Below, piece after piece: positions 1 through 7,755 of a stretch of 31,102 nucleotides of DNA. Within the stretch, counting starts at the first letter, position 1. Every line of letters starts with the position of its first letter. Under the pieces are notes generated by a model that worked only from the letters and a program-made list of their open reading frames with translations, was not told the DNA's origin and made no database searches. A program made the position numbers and the translations under genes. The DNA comes from a virus: positions 1 to 31,102 of IMG/VR virus record IMGVR_UViG_3300042691_012312. One strand, 5' to 3'.

Positions 1-69
1 CACTCGACGTGGATCGTGTGCACCGGGTGTGCGGACCGGCCGAGCATCGTGCGGGTGATCGCACCCATG
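1..69. repeat. Left copy of the 69-bp terminal direct repeat
   Basis: The first 69 bases are identical to bases 31034-31102. The repeat lies inside the metallophosphoesterase gene, and reading from one end to the other keeps that frame open. This shows that the two ends are the same locus and that the molecule is closed or circularly permuted. It is most simply an assembly overlap; a physical terminal repeat inside a coding sequence is less likely but not excluded. Confidence 0.97.
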
Positions 70-944
70 CGATGTGTGTGCCCTTGGATGGTGGACACGG
101 CCACCGGATCCCGGGACGCCTTCGCGCTCGAGACCTTGGTTCCGTGGTGGACGAGGACGTCGTCGCGGAGCCACACTCGTGCGGCCGGGTAGCCGGGGTG
201 CCATCCGATGCCGAGCTCGTCGAGGCGGAGGAGGTTAGCGATCGACAGGACCGGCCACTCGGCGGGCATCTGTGCCCGGCGTAGGCCGAACGCTGCGGAC
301 GCGTTGCTCTGGATGAGCGTCGACAGCCGGCGGTCGTGGTTTCCCTCGATGAGGTCGATGCGGGCGCCGGGGGCCGCGGCGCGGACCTGTGCCAGCCATG
401 CGTGGGCGGTGTCGATGCTGGCCTGTGTGGTGCGGGCGAACGTCGGCGTGGTCAGCCACTTCGTGGACGCTTCGCCGAGGTCGAGTAGGTCGCCGAGGAT
501 GACGACCCGGTGGGGGCGTGCCCGGCGGACCAGCTCGACCGCGACCGCCAGCGCGGCCGGGTCGTGCATCGGCACCAGGCCGTCGTCGACCTGCCACCAT
601 CCGACCTGCGAGTCCGGCAGCACGACGGCGGTGATGCAGTCGTCGGCCGGTGTCGCCTTGGTGGCGGCGACCCGGACGGGTGCGGCGGGTGCGACGACGG
701 GCCACGCCGGTCCGGCCTGCCACACCGGCGTGAGGACGAGCGAGTCGGCGGCCTGTCGGATCACCTCGATCCGGTCGGTGCCGTCGTCTTGGCGGACCTT
801 GACTGCGACTTCGTGCTCGCCGACCCGCACCTTGTCGACCCGGGCGATCTCCTCGAGCGGGATCCCGGAGCGCTCCAGCAGCTCGGCGACTCGGCCGAGC
901 CGCTCGGCTCCGGCTGCCCGGTCGAACGGGCCGAGGTCCGGCAT
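1..944 (-). CDS. Calcineurin-like metallophosphoesterase, N-terminal part (gene crosses the window join)
   Basis: This is the first 314 codons of a 385-residue protein that starts with ATG at 944 and continues at the other end of the window to 30820. The metallophosphoesterase motifs appear in order: D111-S-Q113 (the usual second residue is His), G151-D152-x2-D155, G201-N-H-D204, H266-H267-G and G288-H-T-H291. These are the metal ligands of the two-metal phosphoesterase fold. The first 100 residues have no recognised motif and may form a separate N-terminal region. The start overlaps the upstream stop by one base (TGATG), so translation is probably coupled. Such enzymes are common near the ends of actinophage structural operons; the substrate is unknown. 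Sure of the family, unsure of the role. Confidence 0.93.
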   Translation of the reverse strand, partial: MPDLGPFDRAAGAERLGRVAELLERSGIPLEEIARVDKVRVGEHEVAVKVRQDDGTDRIEVIRQAADSLVLTPVWQAGPAWPVVAPAAPVRVAATKATPADDCITAVVLPDSQVGWWQVDDGLVPMHDPAALAVAVELVRRARPHRVVILGDLLDLGEASTKWLTTPTFARTTQASIDTAHAWLAQVRAAAPGARIDLIEGNHDRRLSTLIQSNASAAFGLRRAQMPAEWPVLSIANLLRLDELGIGWHPGYPAARVWLRDDVLVHHGTKVSSAKASRDPVAVSTIQGHTHRMGAITRTMLGRSAHPVHTIHVE

Positions 945-1186
945 CACTCCACGCCGTTGCGTCTGCGCCATGTGCGGACCGCGGCGTCGGACACCGGAAC
1001 GCCCCACTGCTGTTGCACGACCTGGGCGACCGTGACCGGCGAGTAGCGGAGGTCGCGTAGCGCTGCGTCGAGGGCGGCGGCCTTGTCGGCGGGCAGCTCG
1101 GCGAGGACGGCGTCGACGCGCAGCGGCTGCCCGGCGCGACGGGACGCCTGGATGGCGTCGAACGCGCTGAGGTCGGGGGCGCTCAT
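944..1186 (-). CDS. Small helix-turn-helix-like protein
   Basis: An 80-residue protein whose C-terminal half looks like a small DNA-binding domain: an acidic-basic helix, then SPVTVAQVVQQQWGVPVSDA, then a basic helix RTWRRRNGVE. The start ATG at 1186 overlaps the upstream stop (ATGA), and its own stop overlaps the metallophosphoesterase start by one base, so it sits in a coupled pair. The role is unknown; the helix-turn-helix assignment is from pattern only. It lies in the virion and late-gene operon, so late regulation or genome handling are both possible. Confidence 0.75.
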   Translation of the reverse strand: MSAPDLSAFDAIQASRRAGQPLRVDAVLAELPADKAAALDAALRDLRYSPVTVAQVVQQQWGVPVSDAAVRTWRRRNGVE

Positions 1187-1500
1187 GGGACCCGGATCGC
1201 GCCGACGGGCCAGACGGCAACCTCGCCGCCGGCGGTGACCCGCACCCAGGCGCGGTAGGTGCCGCCGGATGCGACGACGAGTTGGCCGGATGCGCCGATG
1301 GTCGGGCTGACGGCGGTGGCTCGGCCGCCGGTCCATGTGCCGTTCCACGACCCGGCGGTCCACGACCCGGGGGCGGTGGCGCCGGGCGCGGTGAGCGACC
1401 AGTCGGGGGCGGTGGCGGTCGGGTCGGAGGTGGCGCGGATCGGCACCTCGAGCCGCTCCAGGGTGGCGGCGTGGAGTGTCACGGTCCCGGACATGGTCAC
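1183..1500 (-). CDS. Small Thr/Ala/Trp-rich virion-associated protein, unknown
   Basis: A 105-residue protein rich in Thr, Ala, Gly and Trp, with a beta-sandwich-like composition: alternating hydrophobic and polar residues, repeated GSW, GTW and GG turns, and an ending WVRVTAGGEVAVWPVG. It has no enzyme motif, signal peptide or membrane span. GTG at 1500 overlaps the previous stop (GTGA); ATG at 1494 is an equally plausible start. Its place after the fibre-like genes suggests a minor virion component, by inference only. Confidence 0.75.
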   Translation of the reverse strand: MTMSGTVTLHAATLERLEVPIRATSDPTATAPDWSLTAPGATAPGSWTAGSWNGTWTGGRATAVSPTIGASGQLVVASGGTYRAWVRVTAGGEVAVWPVGAIRVP

Positions 1501-2222
1501 CTGCTCAGGGTCAGCTCGCGGGCCTTGCGGGTGAGGCGCAGCTCCGCGAAGCGGCGGGTCAGGTCGTCGTCGTCGAAGCGGCGGGCCAGCGCGCCCTCAG
1601 CGAACTGCGAGATGCCTGCAGTGAGGACCGGTCCGGCGACGATCGTGGCGGCGACGGTGACCGTGGTGGCGCCGATGGGTGCGGCGCTGACGGTGACCGC
1701 GCCGGCGATCACCGACGTGGTGGCGGTCGTCGTGGCTGCGCCGATGCCGACCTGGCCGCTGCCGGACACTGCGCCGGCGACGACGGAGGTGGTGGCCGTG
1801 GTGGTGGCCGAGCCGATGGTCTGCGGTGCGGCGCCCTGGGTGACCGCTCCGGCGACGACGGAGGCCGTGGCCGTAGTGGTCGTGGCGGCGATCGTGACCG
1901 GGCCGACGGTGACGGCTCCGGCGACGACGGAGGCCGTGGCGGTGGTCGTGGCGGCGCCGATGGTGACCGGGCCGACGGTGACCGATCCGGCGACGACCGA
2001 GGCCGTGGCGGTGACGGTGGCCGAGTCGATCGTCTGCGCGCCGCCGGACGTGGTGACCGCACCGGCGACGACGTCGGTGGTGGCGGTGACGGTGGCCGAA
2101 GCGATCGTGACGGCGCCGACGGTGACGGCTCCGGCGACGACCGACGTGGTCGCCCCGACGGTCGTGGCGCCGATCGTCTGGCCGCTGCCTGGCGTGCCGC
2201 CGAACAGGAGCAGGAGGCTCAT
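1497..2222 (-). CDS. Solenoid-like repeat protein, probable tail fibre or virion surface component
   Basis: A 241-residue protein that opens with the hydrophobic MSLLLLFGG. Residues about 16-195 then form eight near-repeats of 22-25 residues with the pattern TIGAATTTATASVVAGAVT, followed by a short Gly or Pro linker. Alternating small, Thr and Val residues suit a beta-solenoid or beta-helix. The C-terminal 45 residues change character (FAEGALARRFDDDDLTRRFA) into charged helix with two similar RRF segments. No function is recognised. Its position among tail-fibre-type genes suggests a virion surface protein. The underlying DNA repeats (about 66-75 bp) may let the repeat number vary. Confidence 0.85.
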   Translation of the reverse strand: MSLLLLFGGTPGSGQTIGATTVGATTSVVAGAVTVGAVTIASATVTATTDVVAGAVTTSGGAQTIDSATVTATASVVAGSVTVGPVTIGAATTTATASVVAGAVTVGPVTIAATTTTATASVVAGAVTQGAAPQTIGSATTTATTSVVAGAVSGSGQVGIGAATTTATTSVIAGAVTVSAAPIGATTVTVAATIVAGPVLTAGISQFAEGALARRFDDDDLTRRFAELRLTRKARELTLSR

Positions 2223-2238
2223 CGGCTCGCCTCCCCGG

Positions 2239-2397
2239 TCAGCCGGTCAGATCGTCGAGCTGCGCCTGCGTGGCGCTGATGTCGGCGTCGAGTGCGAGGA
2301 CCCGGTCCACGTCGCCGAGCTGCGCTGCGGCCGACCGCAGCTGCGACAGCGTCGCAAGCCGACGCGTGAGGAGCTGTGCGAGCTCGCCGGGATCCAT
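2239..2397 (-). CDS. Small helical protein, unknown
   Basis: A 52-residue protein, MDPGELAQLLTRRLATLSQL and onward, almost entirely amphipathic helix and probably coiled coil: leucines at heptad-like spacing, then LGDVDRVLALDADISATQAQ. The ATG at 2397 overlaps the stop of the upstream virion gene by one base (TGATG). It has no cysteines and no signal. It resembles the short helical proteins common between phage tail genes. No function can be assigned. Confidence 0.7.
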   Translation of the reverse strand: MDPGELAQLLTRRLATLSQLRSAAAQLGDVDRVLALDADISATQAQLDDLTG

Positions 2398-3842
2398 CAC
2401 ACCACCATCGACCGCAGCACGATGTTGGACGTGTTCAGGATCATGTACAAGTAGACGATGACGGTGGATCCGTCCTTGTACTCGACGTCCCACGACGTGT
2501 CGCCGATGAGCGCCGCGCCCTGGAGGTTCGGCATGGTCGAGTAGCCGTCCTGCGTGTCGGTGAGCAGGTCGTAGCGGAACCAGCGGCCGGTGCCGTCCTT
2601 GTGGCAGTACAAGTAGCGGTCGCTGTCGTAGACCCACTTCGTGCCGGTCGTGAACGTCTCCGTGGCGGGGACGTAGGTGCGGCCGCTCTGCCAGGCGTTG
2701 AGGGCGATGTCGTAGCGGTCGAGGACCGCTCCCGCTGCGCCGCGGAAGGAGTAGATGTAGCGCCCGTTGATGATGGCGCTCTCGTCGTTCCACGCCGTGT
2801 CGGGGACGCTGTGGATCCAGTGTCCCGACATGCCCGCGCCGGGGGCGGCGGCACGGGCGGCGGTCGGCGTCAGCGTCGTCCAGGTCCCGGCCGAGATGCT
2901 GTAACGGAACAGGGTGACGGCGCCGGACCCCAAGTAGTAGATGAAGTCGTCGTTGCCCTCGATGCTGTAGACGCTGGTGGCGTCCGGGTTGGTCGCCCAC
3001 GCAGCCGACACGGTCAGCACCGTGCCCGTGTTGCTGGCGATCGTGCGGATCTGACCTGCGCCGGTCCCGGACACGATGCGGACCTGGCTGTTGGTCCACT
3101 GGTTGGTGGTCCACGCCTTGGCCGAGTTGGTCAGCGTGGTCGCACCGCCTGCGGTGGCGGTGCCGGTGGCGAACTGCTTGTAGTCGCTGTCGATCCAGCT
3201 CGGGCAGTGGACGAGCTTGCTGTCGGTGGTGATCGCCGCAGCCGGTGCGATGCCGTCGGTTGCGCCCGTCTCGGCGCTGGACCACGTGTTGAGCGCGTAG
3301 TCGTAGAACCGGAACACGTTGGCCGTGGTGGTGCCCGCCGAGGCGATGGCGTTGAGGATGTACCAGCGCGGCGTCAACAGCCGGAACGTGGTGGACGCCG
3401 AGAACGCCGAGCCCTGCGTAGCAACCGTGATCACAGAGTTCGTGCCCGTGGTGTTGGACGCGATCGGCAGGGTCACGCCCGCGTTCGGGCCGCCGGTGAT
3501 ATGGATGCTGTAGCCGCGCAGGTCGCGAGCCAGCGTCAGGCCGGTGGTGATGGTCGACGTGGTGCCCGCAGTGGCGGTGCCGGACGGGCCGACCGCCGTC
3601 GCGGTGCCGCACGCGCCTGCGCCGAACGCGCCGCCGAGGCCCGCCGCCGGAACCTGCGTCCAGCCGTCGGTGCTCGGGTTGTACAGGAAGGCGTTGGCGG
3701 CCGAGGTCACCAACAGCTGCTGCTGGCGGAAGTGTCGGGACGACACGACGAACCACCCCGCGGACGAGGTAGCGGGCGCAGCGCCGACCATCTCCCATCG
3801 GGGGAGGTCGAGGATGGCCCGGTTGCCGTTGGTGGTAGGCAT
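2397..3842 (-). CDS. Large beta-rich virion protein, kelch/beta-propeller-like tail fibre candidate
   Basis: A 481-residue protein with repeated segments of the type F-x-Y-D-x-A-L-N-x-W (FYDYALNTWSS, RYDIALNAWQSG) and RYSISAGTWTTL. These resemble kelch or beta-propeller blades. Gly/Thr-rich inserts such as GTATAGTTSTITTGLT separate them. There is no signal peptide, membrane span or enzyme motif. A good ribosome site (AGGAGA) precedes ATG 3842. Its place between the lysis genes and the late-operon end, beside other fibre-like genes, supports a receptor-facing tail or baseplate protein. The fold call is from motif pattern only. Confidence 0.88.
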   Translation of the reverse strand: MPTTNGNRAILDLPRWEMVGAAPATSSAGWFVVSSRHFRQQQLLVTSAANAFLYNPSTDGWTQVPAAGLGGAFGAGACGTATAVGPSGTATAGTTSTITTGLTLARDLRGYSIHITGGPNAGVTLPIASNTTGTNSVITVATQGSAFSASTTFRLLTPRWYILNAIASAGTTTANVFRFYDYALNTWSSAETGATDGIAPAAAITTDSKLVHCPSWIDSDYKQFATGTATAGGATTLTNSAKAWTTNQWTNSQVRIVSGTGAGQIRTIASNTGTVLTVSAAWATNPDATSVYSIEGNDDFIYYLGSGAVTLFRYSISAGTWTTLTPTAARAAAPGAGMSGHWIHSVPDTAWNDESAIINGRYIYSFRGAAGAVLDRYDIALNAWQSGRTYVPATETFTTGTKWVYDSDRYLYCHKDGTGRWFRYDLLTDTQDGYSTMPNLQGAALIGDTSWDVEYKDGSTVIVYLYMILNTSNIVLRSMVV

Positions 3843-3853
3843 CGTCTGCTCTC

Positions 3854-4300
3854 CTAGCTGGTCGAGATGTTGCGGCGCAGGCTGTCAGCGCCGAGCTGCA
3901 TCAGCGCCGGGATCTGCGGGGCGGCGTTGATGCCACCGATCTGCGTCTGGTTGGTCAGCGTCGACAGCGTGGTCACACCGGTCACGGTCGTCACGGTCGA
4001 CACGGTCGTCACACCGGCGGCGGTGCCGCCGCCGATGAACACCTGAAGCCGGCCTCGGTCGTCGGCGTAGGCACGGCCGATCGAGCCGGTGAGCATGTTG
4101 GCGATGGCTCGCAGCGCCTGCGTCGCCTCGACCAGCTCGCCGGAGATCACTGCCGTCGGGAACGGTGCAGCGTCGGACGTGTCGGTCGCGGTGCCGTCGC
4201 CGCCGTGGGCGATCTTGACCCGCTGGTAGTTGACGCCGCCGATGTCGTCGGTGGCGACCGTGGCACCCGAGCCTGGCGTGATGTCGACGTTGTCGGCCAT
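3854..4300 (-). CDS. Conserved phage virion protein, unknown
   Basis: A 148-residue protein with the recognisable opening ADNVDITPGSGATVATDDIG and then GVNYQRVKIAHGGDGT. This pattern recurs in many phage structural modules. The middle (LVEATQALRAIANMLT) is helical, and the end is a Thr/Val-rich stretch, TTVSTVTTVTGVTTLSTLT, that looks like beta repeats. It is probably a tail- or fibre-associated subunit. The ATG at 4300 sits two bases from the upstream stop. The family is known from sequence pattern, not from assigned function. Confidence 0.85.
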   Translation of the reverse strand: MADNVDITPGSGATVATDDIGGVNYQRVKIAHGGDGTATDTSDAAPFPTAVISGELVEATQALRAIANMLTGSIGRAYADDRGRLQVFIGGGTAAGVTTVSTVTTVTGVTTLSTLTNQTQIGGINAAPQIPALMQLGADSLRRNISTS

Positions 4301-4301
4301 G

Positions 4302-4739
4302 TCAGGCGATCCGGTAAATCTCTGCCGCCACCGTCACGTCGGAGCCGTTCAGGGTGAGCGGCAGGCCCGTCGCCGTGTCGATGCACATGATCGGCACGTT
4401 GTTGGCGTCGTTCGTGCCGGTGTGCTTGTAGATCAGCACCTGGCGGATCGTGCCCGAGTTGAGCGCCGTCCACGTCTGCGAGTTGGTCGCATGGTCGACG
4501 CGGTTGTTGGCGTTGTCGACGGTGACGGTCATCGTCAACGTCTTCCGGTCCGCCGAGCCGGCGCCCGGGGTGTAGCCGGTGGCGGACAGCTCGGCCGCCG
4601 CGGCGAGCACCGCCGACACGGTGGTGTGATCCGGGTCCGGTGCCGTGCTGCCCGAGATCAACAGCATCTTCACCGTGTCGGTGTCGATGTCGAGCGACCC
4701 GTCGATCTTCTTCGAGATGTTGTAGACGGTGTTGGCCAT
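4302..4739 (-). CDS. Phage virion protein (MANTVYN type), unknown
   Basis: A 145-residue protein with a typical phage structural pattern: N-terminal DGSLDIDTDTVKMLLISGS, SATGYTPGAG in the middle, and then alternating strands ending VTVAAEIYRIA. Similar small beta-sandwich proteins are frequent near fibre genes in phages. ATG 4739 was chosen over an ATG 13 codons upstream because it lies just after the upstream stop and begins the conserved MANTVYN. It is likely virion associated; the exact position in the particle is unknown. Confidence 0.82.
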   Translation of the reverse strand: MANTVYNISKKIDGSLDIDTDTVKMLLISGSTAPDPDHTTVSAVLAAAAELSATGYTPGAGSADRKTLTMTVTVDNANNRVDHATNSQTWTALNSGTIRQVLIYKHTGTNDANNVPIMCIDTATGLPLTLNGSDVTVAAEIYRIA

Positions 4740-4740
4740 C

Positions 4741-4938
4741 TCAGCCCTCCAGGCTGTCGGGGGTCCACGGGGTGACACGGCGGCGCACCAGCTCGGCGGC
4801 GACAGCGATCCACGCCGCGGCGGCGAGCACCAGCGCGGCGACCAGATCGGGGTCGACGCCGGCGAACAGCAGCAGGCCGAGCGTGGCGGCCAGCGCCGTG
4901 TTCAGCAGGCCGACGATGCGGACAGGCTCAGAGGTCAT
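4741..4938 (-). CDS. Holin-like two-span membrane protein
   Basis: A 65-residue protein with two hydrophobic segments (residues about 8-25 and 29-47: VGLLNTALAATLGLLLFAGV and LVAALVLAAAAWIAVAAELV) and a basic then acidic tail RRRVTPWTPDSLEG. Size, topology and position directly after the endolysin and another small membrane protein fit a holin that lets the amidase reach the wall. The ATG overlaps the upstream stop (ATGA). Holins have no conserved catalytic residues, so the call rests on topology and context. Confidence 0.72.
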   Translation of the reverse strand: MTSEPVRIVGLLNTALAATLGLLLFAGVDPDLVAALVLAAAAWIAVAAELVRRRVTPWTPDSLEG

Positions 4939-5150
4939 CGGTCGTCCTCCTCGTGCGCGTGCCAGCGCAGATGGTCGGTCAGGGTGTCGTGGATCTGCTC
5001 GGTGCGATGATCGAGCCGCTCGAGCAGCCCGAAGCTGGCAGCGTGCTGCGCCGAGTTCTCGGCCCGTAGCCGCCTGAACCCTGCCCACGCCGGGATGCCA
5101 GCGGTGATGAGCGCCACCAGGACGGTGACGACGGCGCTGGTGCCGTCCAC
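4935..5150 (-). CDS. Holin-like or holin-partner one-span membrane protein
   Basis: A 71-residue protein that starts with GTG at 5150. One N-terminal membrane span (residues 5-23, SAVVTVLVALITAGIPAWAG) is followed by a charged helix with FGLLERLDHRTEQIHDTLTD, probably coiled coil. This layout is common for the second membrane protein of actinophage lysis cassettes. It lies one base after the amidase and overlaps the next holin-like gene (ATGA). It could be the holin itself, an antiholin, or a membrane anchor. Confidence 0.7.
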   Translation of the reverse strand: MDGTSAVVTVLVALITAGIPAWAGFRRLRAENSAQHAASFGLLERLDHRTEQIHDTLTDHLRWHAHEEDDR

Positions 5151-5151
5151 G

Positions 5152-5898
5152 TCACAGAACCCCGGGACGCACGACCGGGCCGACGGCCATGTCGAAGCTG
5201 GCGGGATCCATCATCACGACCGGGAGCTGGTTCACGTCCCGCCAGAACGCAACCTTGTCCCAGGCGGCGATGCGGAACACGCCGCCCGGTGCGGACAGGA
5301 ACCAGTGGTCCCTTGCCTGGATGTAGACGAGCTCCATGCCGGTGTCCTCGCTGTCGGGGGCGGGCGGGGGCGGAGGCGGTGCGACCGTGCCGAGCATCTC
5401 GGCGACCGTGTCGGCGTGGACCTGGGCGACCCGGTCGAGGTTGTCCCACATCCAATCGGCGTCAGCCTTGTTCGTGGCGAAGCCGTGCTCCATCAGCACC
5501 CGGAACGGGGCCGACGTGCGCTTCCACGCGTAGTAGTTGCGGAGGCCGGCGGAGTAGTTGTCGGGGCGGAACCCGCCCGGCCAACCCGCCTTCGCGTACC
5601 GGGCCTTCCACGCCTGCGCCCAACGCTCGTTGCCGGAGCCGGCCGGGTAGCCGACCGACGCGCCTCGAGCAGCGGCGTTCACGCTGCCGTCCTGGTGCAG
5701 AGCGATGAACACGTCGCACGCCGGGATCGGATCGTCGGCGCCGATGACGATGCACCGGTGGCCGAGCTGCTCGACACGGGAGGCGATGCGCGGTGCGAGC
5801 TGCCGGGCGAACTCTTGCTCGGTGCCACGGTGGCCGCTGGTGCCGGTGGCGCCCTTGGTGCGAGGAACGTGACCCATCTGCACGACGACGGTCGCCAC
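5152..5898 (-). CDS. Endolysin, N-acetylmuramoyl-L-alanine amidase (Amidase_3 type)
   Basis: A 248-residue protein. Residues 1-170 match the zinc amidase fold: H10 in VVVQMGH, a glutamate at about position 27 or 29 (GTEQEF), H68 in IALHQDGS as the third ligand, and E137 in VLMEHGFATN as the catalytic acid. The enzyme would cut the amide bond between muramic acid and L-alanine. A proline-rich linker PPPPPPAP (about 174-181) leads to a 60-residue C-terminal part (MELVYIQARDHWFLSAPG) that may bind the cell wall. It starts with GTG at 5898. There is no signal peptide, so release depends on the adjacent holin-like genes. Confidence 0.9.
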   Translation of the reverse strand: MATVVVQMGHVPRTKGATGTSGHRGTEQEFARQLAPRIASRVEQLGHRCIVIGADDPIPACDVFIALHQDGSVNAAARGASVGYPAGSGNERWAQAWKARYAKAGWPGGFRPDNYSAGLRNYYAWKRTSAPFRVLMEHGFATNKADADWMWDNLDRVAQVHADTVAEMLGTVAPPPPPPAPDSEDTGMELVYIQARDHWFLSAPGGVFRIAAWDKVAFWRDVNQLPVVMMDPASFDMAVGPVVRPGVL

Positions 5899-5899
5899 G

Positions 5900-6496
5900 T
5901 CAGGCCGCCTCGTAGACGACGAAGCCGCCGATCACGTCGTTCGTGGTGATGCCCGCCGTGAAGCCTGCGACGCCGAGCTGGTTCGCCGCAGCGGTGCCGG
6001 TGCCGTGCTGGCGGAAGTCGCACGTCGTGGTCGTGTTGATGTACGTGGACCCGCTGTAGCCGAGCGACGCCGAGCTGTCGAAGATGAACCCGGTGCCGGC
6101 CACCATGTCGGCCCGAGCCGCAGTCACCGGCAGCGACACCGTCACCGCGTTCGACGCAGCACCCAAGTTGGGGTTCGGGATCGTGATGCGGAACCACGCC
6201 ACGACGAGCTTGCCGAGCGAGAAGTACACGGCGTGGTTGACCGTCGCGCCGACTGCGTACGACTGCGTCACCACCGGCGTCCACGTCGCCGCAGCGCCCC
6301 ACCGGCCGAACTCCAGCCACGCCGACCCGGAGTACACCTCGAGGGCGTTCGTGTTGGTGGCAGCGACCACCATGCCCTCGTGTGGCGCCGACGGCCTGGT
6401 CGTGGTCGTCGCCTGGATGACGGACTGTTCCATCAGGTAGTCGTTCACGTCGGCCGCCGTCAGCGTCGCGTTGGTGAACGTCTTGAAGCCAGGCAT
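5900..6496 (-). CDS. Minor tail / tail-fibre protein
   Basis: A 198-residue protein with the familiar phage tail opening MPGFKTFTNATLTAADVNDY and LMEQSV, then ALEVYSGSAWLEFGRWG. Phage receptor-binding and tail-tip proteins often carry this arrangement ahead of a beta-sandwich. The rest is Thr/Val/Gly-rich strands ending VIGGFVVYEAA. The start overlaps the stop of the upstream minor tail gene by one base (TGATG). Likely part of the tail tip; receptor unknown. Confidence 0.87.
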   Translation of the reverse strand: MPGFKTFTNATLTAADVNDYLMEQSVIQATTTTRPSAPHEGMVVAATNTNALEVYSGSAWLEFGRWGAAATWTPVVTQSYAVGATVNHAVYFSLGKLVVAWFRITIPNPNLGAASNAVTVSLPVTAARADMVAGTGFIFDSSASLGYSGSTYINTTTTCDFRQHGTGTAAANQLGVAGFTAGITTNDVIGGFVVYEAA

Positions 6497-7755
6497 CAGT
6501 ACCCCAGGATCTTCGGGCCGCCGAGGGCGGACGAGCCGAGCACGAAGAAGTCGGACGGGTTCACCGTCTTTACGCTGACGCCGACCGTCATGACGTGATC
6601 GCCGGGCGTGATCCGGTGCGTGATCCGCTGCACCCGGTACTCCGCCGACACTGCGGAGCCGGCGACCGGCGTGAACTTCACCCGGACCGTCTGGTGCAGA
6701 TCGAGCTCGAGCAGGTCGTTCAGGTTCGCCCCGGACACCGCCGCGTACGGCTTCACCTCGACGCCATCGACCCGCCACGCCGGACTGCCGTACGTGTCAC
6801 TGAGCAACGTCAGCACGCCGAGCGTCTGTGCGTCGCTGTGGTTGAGCAGCCCCGACACTCGCAGGTCGACCGTGCCGTACGTGGCCGCACCGGCAGACGT
6901 CACCGAGAGGACTGTCCCGGTGCTCGGCGACTGGCCGACCACCTGCGTGTAGAGCACGTCGCCGCCGCCCGAGCCACGGATCGCCCGGTACTTCACGCCG
7001 ACGTACCCGCCGGTCGTGGTCGTGTCGGTGAACTCGATGGCCGGACCGGTGCCGGCGGCGCCCGTCCAGATCGGTTCGGAGTACCGGCCGAACGCGACGA
7101 ACATGCCGGTGTTCGCGACGAAGATGCGGCCCTGCTCGGACGCCTCGAGGTCGGCGAGGTAGTCGAGGACGTTGCGGCCGTCGAGATCGGCGACGTCTGC
7201 GGCCACCACTGTCGCCGTCGACGTGCCGACCGCCGGGTCGAACGTGCCCCACGCAGACTGCACGGCGCTGATCTCGGTCGCCCAATCCGCCCACGTGAGC
7301 ACGTCACGGACCGTCTGCCCGGACGACTGCTCGGGGTGCGTGAACCCGGAGAACCGGCGGCGAGCCAACGCCGCCAACCCGTCCTCGGCCAGCACCCGGA
7401 CCATCGCCTCGCCGCCGAGCCGGTAGTCGTAGTCCACCGACCGGATCCGGCCCACGAAGATCCACATGTTCCCCGGCCCGGCCCGAGCCACCACGATCTT
7501 CCCCGGGACCAGCAGCGTCGCAGGCGGCGACGCCGTGCCCACGCCGGAGATCGGCGCCAGCGACGCGCCCGTGTTGCCAGGGTTCCAGAAACCGGTGTCG
7601 TTGCGAAGCACGAACTCGCAGGTGCCAGCTCGAGGCGGGTCCAGCTCCCGGTTTCGGCCGCGGTCGACGGTGATCGACTGCACCCAGTCGCCGAGGTCGT
7701 GCGCCGGGGTGAGGCCGGCGCCGAACAGGATGATCGTGCCGTCGGGCAGGCTCAT
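6496..7755 (-). CDS. Minor tail protein, tail-hub-like
   Basis: A 419-residue protein directly after the tape measure. It begins with beta strands including DLGDWVQSITVDRGR and ELDPPRAGTCEFVLRNDTG, a pattern typical of actinophage minor tail proteins that form the distal tail hub. Later parts contain VRVLAEDGLAALARRRFSGF and a C-terminal domain VKFTPVAGSAVSAEYRVQRI. ATG 7755 overlaps the tape-measure stop (ATGA); an ATG five codons earlier is less likely. No peptidase or lysozyme motif was seen. Confidence 0.85.
   Translation of the reverse strand: MSLPDGTIILFGAGLTPAHDLGDWVQSITVDRGRNRELDPPRAGTCEFVLRNDTGFWNPGNTGASLAPISGVGTASPPATLLVPGKIVVARAGPGNMWIFVGRIRSVDYDYRLGGEAMVRVLAEDGLAALARRRFSGFTHPEQSSGQTVRDVLTWADWATEISAVQSAWGTFDPAVGTSTATVVAADVADLDGRNVLDYLADLEASEQGRIFVANTGMFVAFGRYSEPIWTGAAGTGPAIEFTDTTTTGGYVGVKYRAIRGSGGGDVLYTQVVGQSPSTGTVLSVTSAGAATYGTVDLRVSGLLNHSDAQTLGVLTLLSDTYGSPAWRVDGVEVKPYAAVSGANLNDLLELDLHQTVRVKFTPVAGSAVSAEYRVQRITHRITPGDHVMTVGVSVKTVNPSDFFVLGSSALGGPKILGY

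Noticed and set aside
208-1035. Rightward frames across 208-1046
   Set aside because: Antisense to the metallophosphoesterase, whose motifs are intact on the minus strand.
1600-2200. CRISPR-like or intergenic repeat array
   Set aside because: The repeats are 66-75 bp, coding, and translate to a consistent 22-25-residue motif.
2239-3798. Long leftward frame overlapping the 481-residue virion gene
   Set aside because: Arg/His-rich shadow of the virion gene in another frame. Only its last 52 codons (2239-2397), beyond the virion stop, are kept as a gene.
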